Positions 44,370 through 51,301 of a stretch of DNA of 64,000 nt are shown here, in pieces. How positions within the stretch are numbered: position 1 is the stretch's first letter; each line of letters begins with the position of its first letter. Below the pieces are notes generated by a model. It saw only the letters and a list, made by a program, of their open reading frames with translations. It was not told the origin of the DNA and did no database searches. Origin of the DNA: an uncultured Bacteroides sp. (lineage in GTDB: Bacteria > Bacteroidota > Bacteroidia > Bacteroidales > Bacteroidaceae); contig USLU01000011.1 in NCBI GenBank assembly GCA_900555635.1, positions 54,775 through 118,774 on the forward strand, in the 5' to 3' direction. The position numbers were made by a program, and so were the translations under genes.

Positions 44370-45563
44370 ATGCAAGAAATGAGTAAGATTATTTACAATT
44401 TGGTGTACAACAGAAAGAAATGCCTGAATAAAAAAGGAATGGCATTAGTACAAGTAGAGGCCTATTTAGATAGAAAGAAAAAGTATTTTTCCACCAAAGT
44501 CTATTTAAGACCAGATCAGTGGGATATGAAAAAGCTCATTGTTAGAAACCATCCTAATGCGGATGCGTTAAATCGTTTGATATACGAGTATATGTCAATG
44601 ATTGAAAAGAAAGAGCTTGAGTTATGGCAACAGGGCAGACGTATATCTTTAGAACTACTGAAAGATGTTTTGAGTACAAGTGAGAATAAGACATCTTTTA
44701 TACCTTTTTTCAAGCAAGAAGTTACAAATTCCGCAATGAAGGAGAGCTCTAAGCGAAATCATTTTTCAACTCTTTCTCTTTTGCAAGAGTTTAAAAAAGA
44801 TGTTTCCTTTTCTGATTTGACCTTTGAATTCATATCTTCATTTGAGTATTTCTTGCAATCAAAAGGCTATCATACTAATACAATAGCTAAGCACATGAAG
44901 CATCTCAAACGGCATATTAATGTCGCTATTAATAAAGATTATATGGAAATACAAAAATATGCTTTCCGAAAATATAAAATTAAGACTATTGAAAATAAGC
45001 ATACACATTTAAATCCTGAAGAGCTTGATAAGCTTGAACAATTGAACTTAACAGGCAGATATTCTAAGTATCAGAAGACTTTAGATGCATTTCTATTTTG
45101 CTGTTATGCAGGTATGAGATACTCTGATTTTGTGAATTTATCATCAGACAATATAGTAGAAATACGCCAAGAAGTTTGGCTTATTTATAAGTCTGTTAAA
45201 ACGAACACAGAGGTCAGATTGCCTCTATATTTGTTATTTGACGGAAAGGGGCTTGTTACACTTGATAAGTATAAAAATAATCTGCAAGATTTTTTTCGAC
45301 TAAGAGATAACTCAAATGTCAATAAGGAGTTAGTTATAATTGCTCGTTTAGCAGGGTTATCAAAGAAAATATCATTCCATACGGCACGACATACTAATGC
45401 AACTTTGTTAATTTATAATGGAGTAAATATTACAACGGTTCAAAAACTATTAGGCCATAAAAGCGTTAAAACAACACAAGTATATACAAATGTAATGGAT
45501 ATGACTATTGTACATGATTTGCAGAAAAATCATTCTTTACTATTCAATTCTAAAGAGAAATAA
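44370..45563 (+). CDS. tyrosine site-specific recombinase, likely shufflon invertase
   Basis: The 397-residue protein has the Bacteroides invertase layout: an N-terminal arm-binding domain (about 5-85, KIIYNLVYNRKKCLNKKG), a SAM-like core-binding domain (about 105-200), and a catalytic domain with Arg250 (AGMRYSDF), Lys277, His337 and Arg340 (FHTARHTNATLL), His363 (LLGHKSVKTTQ) and nucleophile Tyr372. All six catalytic residues are present. An ATG three codons later (MSKII) is an alternative start. It lies between the expressed and third SusC sites, facing away from the SusC promoter, and would flip with that segment. Known relatives invert SusC/SusD regions; excision or integration of an element is less likely because no transfer genes are near. 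Confidence 0.9.
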   Translation: MQEMSKIIYNLVYNRKKCLNKKGMALVQVEAYLDRKKKYFSTKVYLRPDQWDMKKLIVRNHPNADALNRLIYEYMSMIEKKELELWQQGRRISLELLKDVLSTSENKTSFIPFFKQEVTNSAMKESSKRNHFSTLSLLQEFKKDVSFSDLTFEFISSFEYFLQSKGYHTNTIAKHMKHLKRHINVAINKDYMEIQKYAFRKYKIKTIENKHTHLNPEELDKLEQLNLTGRYSKYQKTLDAFLFCCYAGMRYSDFVNLSSDNIVEIRQEVWLIYKSVKTNTEVRLPLYLLFDGKGLVTLDKYKNNLQDFFRLRDNSNVNKELVIIARLAGLSKKISFHTARHTNATLLIYNGVNITTVQKLLGHKSVKTTQVYTNVMDMTIVHDLQKNHSLLFNSKEK

Positions 45564-46249
45564 AATTTCCGCTCAAATGATGGTCTTATAAAAATAGAGT
45601 TGCCTTCTCTACTATATCTCCGTACCAAGTCTGTATTTTCTACGTTTAGGAATCATTTTAAACGCAGAAGATATGGAATTGATACGGTTTTGGCTAGACT
45701 CTACATGAAAAGCAACTAATTCTAACCTCGAGGGAAATAACTTTTAAATATAGAAAAACTAAGTTCTAAAGATACAACAAATAAGTAAGCTGCTTGCAAA
45801 CGACTAATAAGTTGTTTATAAGCAACTCATTAATTGTTTACAAGCAACTTATGGGTTGCTTACAAACAACTTACTTGTTTTTAGGTAATAAGAAAATTAC
45901 TCTTAGTTATAATAGTAATTGTTTTCAAGGATCTTAAGGATTATATTTACACTTTCTCTGTTTTTGAAAATTGCTCAACTATTGAGTTACTTGAATATGG
46001 ATTAGGTAATTATATCAGAAATAAAAAACATTCTTGAAACAATAAGTATATTCTTATCAAAACATCAGACCTAATTATAATAGATATTTCACTGTATATC
46101 AAACATTAAGAGGATAATAATGGTATCAAACTGAGGAAACTCATGTATTGTAATCCCTTTATTATAATATTTTGGAGGTGATTGAGCCGCGTTATACAAA
46201 TCCATTCATTATTTTAATATATTGATAATTAGTGATATATAAAAACTTT
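45564..46249. other. non-coding tail of the promoter-recombinase segment
   Basis: About 690 bp without a coding frame. It holds the 22-bp tandem array (45790-45877) and ends directly at crossover site 3. No strong terminator for the recombinase is seen, so its transcript might run toward cassette 3. Confidence 0.5.
45790..45877. repeat. 22-bp tandem repeat array beside the recombinase gene
   Basis: Four contiguous units begin at 45790, 45812, 45834 and 45856, with core TTGTTTACAAGCAACTTAT; the first is the most diverged. The core has partial dyad symmetry (AAGCAACTT against AAGTTGTTT), so neighbouring units can pair. It could bind the recombinase or an accessory protein. No spacers, so not CRISPR. 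Confidence 0.7.
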
Positions 46250-49222
46250 AGTTCTGCGAAGACTTTGTTGGTTTCGTTCGTTGGTATGCAGTCTCAGGAG
46301 GTGGCAATTAAACCGGTTTTAAAGGTGGTACTTAAATCTGATAGCGAGGTACTTGATGAGGTTGTTGTTACAGCTATGGGTATTAAACGTGATCGTAAAG
46401 CATTGGGGTATGCTGCTCAAGATTTAAAGTCAGACCAGTTGAATAAAAGTGGTACGACTTCATTAGCAAATGCCATTCAGGGCAAACTAACAGGTGTAGA
46501 TATCCGCCAATCTTCCGGAGCACCTGGAGCATCCTCACAAATTGTAATACGTGGTGCACGTTCATTTGATGGTAACAACCAGCCATTGTATGTTGTTGAT
46601 GGTATGCCTATTAACACCTCAGCGGATTTTGATACCGGCAGTTCTGTAACAGGTGCAAACTATGCAGACCGTAGTATTGATATCAATCCTGAAGATATCG
46701 AATCTATCAACGTTTTGAAAGGACAAGCAGCCTCTGCACTTTATGGTATTCGTGCATCTAATGGTGTAATCGTAATTACTACCAAAAGAGGTTCAAAGAA
46801 TAATCAGAATAAACCTACAGTAACTATATCTTCTAACTTGAGTGCTCAACGCGTATCGCGCAAGTTTGAGCATCAAGACATATATTCGCAAGGTAATGGC
46901 ATTACAGCTTACAATCCATCCTCATCTATGACTTGGGGACCCAAAATAAGCGAATTAGCCAATGACCCTACATATGGCGGTAATATGGATAATGCTTATA
47001 CAAAAGCAGATGGCAAGCACCAAGGGCAATATTATAACCCTCAGCGTGTTAAAGCAGGGCTTGACGGTTGGACTACTCCACAGATCTACGATAACGTAGG
47101 AGATTTCTTGGGAACCGGATTTACTGAAAATACGAATGTCAACTTGTCTCAAACCATTAACGGAATTAGCTACTCTTTTGGTGTCAACAACTCATACCAG
47201 GATGGTGTTATTCCGTCAACAGGCATGAACCGTTGGGGTGCCCGCGGTTTGGTGGATTGGAAAATAAACTCTCAATGGAATACTGGATTCTCAATGAATT
47301 ATTCTTCTAGCAAGATAACTTCAGCACCAGGTGCCAATGATGGTATCATGAACGTTATTTATTCTGCTCCTGCCGAATATGACTTGAAAGGTATACCCAG
47401 TCATGTTCCAGGCGATATTACTCAGCAAGTACTATTTCGCTCAACTTCATTTACAAATCCTTATTGGTGGGCGGATCACAATGAATATAGACAACATACA
47501 AATCGTGCATTTGGTAATGCCTATTTGGAATTCCAACCCAATTTGAATTGGGGAGATAATTTCTCTTTAAAGTTCCGTGAACAAGCAGGTCTCGATATTT
47601 GGACTTCGGACTATTCGGATATCAGAGAAATGGGGTCTACAACATCACTAAAAAATGGTGATATCGAAAATTATGGAACACAACATAATGTATTCAACAA
47701 CTTGTTTACTGTCAACTTTGATGGCAAATTCGGTCAAAACGAAGAATGGAGATTAAATGTTGTCCTGGGCAATGAATTCAATGACGAGAATATGCGTACT
47801 TGGGATTATTATGGAAGCAACTTCAACTTCCCGGGATTTTCGACAATAGGCAATGCCACATCTTATACTTCTAGTGAATATAATCGCAGAGAACGTACTG
47901 TAGGTTTTTTTGGTAGTGCTTCTTTATCATGGGCAGATCAGTTATATTTGACTGTAACCGGACGTAACGACTATGTTTCTACAATGCCGCGTGGAAGTCG
48001 TAGTTTCTTCTATCCATCTGTATCGCTGGGATGGGAATTTACCAAACTTGCATTTTTACAGAGTAATAGTATTCTAAACTATGGTAAATTGCGTGGCTCA
48101 TTTGCACAAGTAGGTCAAGCTGGAAATTACTATAGCAATTTTTATTATACACCAGCTTATGGCGGTGGCTTTTACGGTTATCCACCTGTTTCTTATCCAT
48201 TGCCAAGTGGTATTTCAACCTTTGTGCCCTATTACAAAGTTTATAATGAAGGCTTGAAACCTCAGAATACAACAAATTATGAAGCAGGTATTGACTTACA
48301 TTTATTTAATAGCAGAATTAAATTAGAGTATACTTACAGTTTGCAAAATGTGAAAGACCAGATTTTCTCAGTTCCTGTAGATGGAGCAACCGGTTACCAA
48401 GAAATGCTAACTAATGCAGGCAAAATGCAGACCAAAGCCCATGAGTTTTCTATTAATGCTGCCATTCTACAAGGTAAGGATTATGACTTAAACTTGGGTA
48501 TCAATTTCACTAAGATAACGAATAAAGTTATAGAATTAGCACCAGGTGTTGAGTCTATCATGTTAGGAGGCTTTGTTGAACCTCAGGTACGCGCACAAGC
48601 TGGAGCAACTTATCCTAATATTTATGGAACAGGTTTTAAACGTGATGATGCCGGTAACCTGCTTCTATTGAACGGCCTGCCTCAAGCTACTGGTGACAGC
48701 CAAAACTTGGGTAACTGTTCTCCTGACTTCACTACTGGTATTACATTTGGTGGTCGTTATAAACGTTTATCATTATCTACCACATGGAGTTGGCAACAAG
48801 GTGGAAAGATGTATCATGGTACAAACATGACTATGAACTACTTTGGTGCAACCAAAGAATCTTTACCATATCATGAAGGAAAGATGGTTGTAGAAGGAAC
48901 TGATGAAGCTACCGGTAAACCGAACACAATCGAAGTGAACAAGCAGGACTATTATATGGAGTATTACAATATTACTGAGTCGGGAATTTATGATACTAGT
49001 TTTATCAAGCTACGTGATCTGACTTTGACTTATCAGCTACCAAAGTTGGGTATGTTTGACATCTCCATCTATGGTTTCGCTCGTAACTTACTGATTTGGG
49101 CAAAACTACCGAATTTCGATCCGGAGTCTTCGCAAGGAAACAACAACATGAGTGGTTATTTTGAACGCTTCTCTGTTCCTAATACTTCTAGCTTTGGAGG
49201 TGGACTTACTATTACATTCTAA
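46232..49222 (+). CDS. silent SusC cassette 3 (TonB-dependent receptor lacking its 5' end)
   Basis: The frame is open from a GTG just before the crossover site and reads FSSAKTLLVSFVGMQ across it. It has no signal peptide. The plug follows (VVTAMGIKRDRKALGYA, IVIRGARSFDG, INVLKGQAASALYGIRASNG) and the barrel ends FGGGLTITF. Counted from the crossover, a fused protein would have about 1057 residues. VVTAMGIKR and the LGYA segment resemble the expressed SusC (VVTAVGIQR, LGYA), so the two are probably paralogues on opposite strands. SusD 3 follows at 27 bp. This is the nearest cassette for a single inversion with site A. Confidence 0.85.
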   Translation: MIYKNFSSAKTLLVSFVGMQSQEVAIKPVLKVVLKSDSEVLDEVVVTAMGIKRDRKALGYAAQDLKSDQLNKSGTTSLANAIQGKLTGVDIRQSSGAPGASSQIVIRGARSFDGNNQPLYVVDGMPINTSADFDTGSSVTGANYADRSIDINPEDIESINVLKGQAASALYGIRASNGVIVITTKRGSKNNQNKPTVTISSNLSAQRVSRKFEHQDIYSQGNGITAYNPSSSMTWGPKISELANDPTYGGNMDNAYTKADGKHQGQYYNPQRVKAGLDGWTTPQIYDNVGDFLGTGFTENTNVNLSQTINGISYSFGVNNSYQDGVIPSTGMNRWGARGLVDWKINSQWNTGFSMNYSSSKITSAPGANDGIMNVIYSAPAEYDLKGIPSHVPGDITQQVLFRSTSFTNPYWWADHNEYRQHTNRAFGNAYLEFQPNLNWGDNFSLKFREQAGLDIWTSDYSDIREMGSTTSLKNGDIENYGTQHNVFNNLFTVNFDGKFGQNEEWRLNVVLGNEFNDENMRTWDYYGSNFNFPGFSTIGNATSYTSSEYNRRERTVGFFGSASLSWADQLYLTVTGRNDYVSTMPRGSRSFFYPSVSLGWEFTKLAFLQSNSILNYGKLRGSFAQVGQAGNYYSNFYYTPAYGGGFYGYPPVSYPLPSGISTFVPYYKVYNEGLKPQNTTNYEAGIDLHLFNSRIKLEYTYSLQNVKDQIFSVPVDGATGYQEMLTNAGKMQTKAHEFSINAAILQGKDYDLNLGINFTKITNKVIELAPGVESIMLGGFVEPQVRAQAGATYPNIYGTGFKRDDAGNLLLLNGLPQATGDSQNLGNCSPDFTTGITFGGRYKRLSLSTTWSWQQGGKMYHGTNMTMNYFGATKESLPYHEGKMVVEGTDEATGKPNTIEVNKQDYYMEYYNITESGIYDTSFIKLRDLTLTYQLPKLGMFDISIYGFARNLLIWAKLPNFDPESSQGNNNMSGYFERFSVPNTSSFGGGLTITF
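46250..46267 (+). repeat. shufflon crossover site 3
   Basis: AGTTCTGCGAAGACTTTG on the plus strand, opposed to site A about 2.5 kb away. Its upstream flank (AAAAACTTT) differs from all other silent copies because it is the tail of the promoter-recombinase segment. Confidence 0.8.
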
Positions 49223-49249
49223 AACAGTAAATTAAAAAAGATTTTAATT

Positions 49250-50695
49250 ATGAGAAAACATATATTAATGGCACTGTCAGTTGCCTTACTCGGATTCACA
49301 TCCTGTTCAGAGGATATACTTGACAAAATTAATAAGGACAACCAGCATCCAGCGCCGGATGTGGTTCCTGCATATCTTCAGTTGAGTGAAGCGATTATGT
49401 CAACAGGCTTCAGTACAGTATCAGGCGATTACGCTTTCTATTTGGCATCACTTAATGAACAAGAGCTTGGTGTTGGTAATAATCAGTTGATGAGAGCTGA
49501 ATTGCGTAACTCTGGTGAATGGGCTGCTTCTACTACATTTAATAATGTATGGAATTCAACTTACTCCAACTTGCAGAACATCCGTCAGATTATAGCCAAA
49601 ATCAATGATGAAGTTCCCGGGAATGCTGGTCAGTATGACCTTCTAGGTATGGCTCAAGTTCTGGAGGCACTCAATTTCGGTGTATTAACTGATATGCATG
49701 GAGATATTCCATATAGCGAAGCGTTGAAAGGGCAAGCTAACCTTCAACCGAAATTGGATGCGCAAAAAGACGTATACGCCGGTATTTTGTCTACACTTGA
49801 TGCTGCAATCATTAATCTAGAAAAAGGAAAGGACTTGAAATCTGCCAAGAATCAGGATCTCGCTTTTGGAGGTGATGTAAAACAATGGCTGGCTACAGCC
49901 TATGCTTTGAAAGCGCGTTACATCCTTCACCAACTGGCAGTAGATTCTAACGTTTTACCACAAGTTGAAGAGAATGCAAAAAAAGCTATAGAATTAGGAT
50001 TTAAAGGATTCACCATTAGAGAATTTAATGGACAAACTTGTGATAACCCATGGAGTGCTTTTGTATGGAGTCGCTCTTACACAGCCTCTTCATTAACTGT
50101 ATTAAATCTGATGGAAGCCACAAAAGACCCTCGCCTTACTTATTATACATATGAAACAGGGGAGGCTTATGCACCGGGTGATGAAGAAATAGCTCAAGTT
50201 GCTGACGGTAGTTTAGCATTTCCTGCATGGTTTGATTTAGGTTCACAACCTATACATCTATTTAGCAAGCAAGAGTTATATTTCATTTTGGCAGAAGTTC
50301 AATTACGCACAGGTCAAGATGCGACATCTGCATTTCAAACAGCTGTTACGACTTCTGTAAGTGAAATATTGAGCTGGTTTGATGATGATACAGATGTAAG
50401 CGAATATGTAAAATCTTTAGGCACTCCGACTCTTAAAACACTTTTCGAGCAAAAATATGTAGCTCAGTCTGTAGATGAACAAGTAGAAACATACAATGAT
50501 TTCCGTCGTCTGAAGGCAATGGGTGAAAGCTATATAACCTTGACAAACCCGAAAAACTCTCAAAGTGGTATTAACCGTTATCCAGAGCGTTTACCTTATG
50601 GTAATAGTAGTGTTTTAGGAAACCCGAATGTAAAAGCAGCCTACGGAGACGGCACCTATATCTATACTGACAAAACCTGGGTAAACAAAAAATAA
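49250..50695 (+). CDS. SusD-like nutrient-binding lipoprotein, cassette 3
   Basis: The 481-residue lipoprotein (Cys19 in GFTSCSEDILDKINKD) is a SusD-like_2 type: INKDNQHPAPDVVPAYLQLSEAIM, GMAQVLEALNFGVLTDMHGDIPYSEAL, and a late ETYNDFRRLKAMGE with NRYPERLPYG near the end. This is the same branch as the SusD of the active cassette. It is downstream of SusC 3 by 27 bp and ends with a terminator at 50750-50786. It should be silent until an inversion brings the promoter. Confidence 0.87.
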   Translation: MRKHILMALSVALLGFTSCSEDILDKINKDNQHPAPDVVPAYLQLSEAIMSTGFSTVSGDYAFYLASLNEQELGVGNNQLMRAELRNSGEWAASTTFNNVWNSTYSNLQNIRQIIAKINDEVPGNAGQYDLLGMAQVLEALNFGVLTDMHGDIPYSEALKGQANLQPKLDAQKDVYAGILSTLDAAIINLEKGKDLKSAKNQDLAFGGDVKQWLATAYALKARYILHQLAVDSNVLPQVEENAKKAIELGFKGFTIREFNGQTCDNPWSAFVWSRSYTASSLTVLNLMEATKDPRLTYYTYETGEAYAPGDEEIAQVADGSLAFPAWFDLGSQPIHLFSKQELYFILAEVQLRTGQDATSAFQTAVTTSVSEILSWFDDDTDVSEYVKSLGTPTLKTLFEQKYVAQSVDEQVETYNDFRRLKAMGESYITLTNPKNSQSGINRYPERLPYGNSSVLGNPNVKAAYGDGTYIYTDKTWVNKK

Positions 50696-50749
50696 TCAAG
50701 TTATTAAAATAGTATAGATTATACTTTTGTATTTTAATAAATATTACAT

Positions 50750-50786
50750 AAGAAAGGTCGTTCACTATAAATGAGCGACCTTTCTT
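50750..50786 (+). terminator. terminator after cassette 3
   Basis: Arms AAGAAAGGTCG and CGACCTTTCTT (11 bp, perfect) are followed by a T-rich stretch. Confidence 0.8.
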
Positions 50787-51283
50787 TCTATTATAACGCT
50801 TAGAATCTGTCTTAGGGTAGCAGATAAACACTTTATAACACAAACTTTTTTTTTATTTAAGCTTCTTGAATAGCATCTTTCGTTACTATTCTCTCACTAA
50901 TTTCAAAATGTTTTGTTACTAATTTGTGATTGTAATATGATAGCAGGCAATGATATTACATGAAAATGTTTAACATTATATATAGCGCACTAATTGGAAC
51001 AATAATATATGGTGTAAATACATTTTTCAAATAGATCAGTCGCATATTTTTGTATACTTCCTTCTATTTTTTTGAGTTTATAAACAATCAGTATTTAGTC
51101 ACTTCAAATGAAAATATGCTATATTATTATCAGTCAATAGATAACCCTATATTAATAGTAGAAATTAGATATCGGTATTCGTTATCTATCCCCCTTTAAA
51201 GTAGTTTCAAAAGGTTATTAAGTAATTATATAAGTTCTATTACTTTTGTAACATGTTATTTATCAAATGGATACGCATGTTGT
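50787..51283. other. AT-rich gap upstream of silent cassette 4
   Basis: About 500 bp with no coding frame and no Bacteroides promoter in front of cassette 4. The last bases, ATACGCATGTTGT, match the flank of site 1 at 12 of 13 positions. Confidence 0.5.
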
Positions 51284-51301
51284 AGTTCTGCGAAGACTTT
51301 G
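51284..51301 (+). repeat. shufflon crossover site 4
   Basis: AGTTCTGCGAAGACTTTG on the plus strand, the right-most site. It encodes SSAKTL in frame with cassette 4. Confidence 0.8.

Larger units (their letters stand above)
31608..51301. mobile_element. SusC/SusD DNA-inversion region (shufflon), outermost sites
   Basis: Five copies of the 18-bp sequence lie at 31608, 37700 and 43708 (minus) and 46250 and 51284 (plus). Each sits at the same codon of a SusC frame. Only the copy at 43708 is linked to a promoter, start codon and signal peptide. A tyrosine recombinase is encoded inside (44370-45563). Inversion between a minus and a plus site would exchange the SusC body joined to the expression segment. 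The class is known from Bacteroides fragilis SusC/SusD shufflons driven by a tyrosine recombinase (Tsr0667 in strain YCH46); activity here is inferred from layout. Confidence 0.8.

Noticed and set aside
44370..45563. Integrase of a conjugative or integrative element
   Set aside because: No transfer, relaxase or att-flanking tRNA signals are nearby. The position inside opposed SusC sites points to an invertase.
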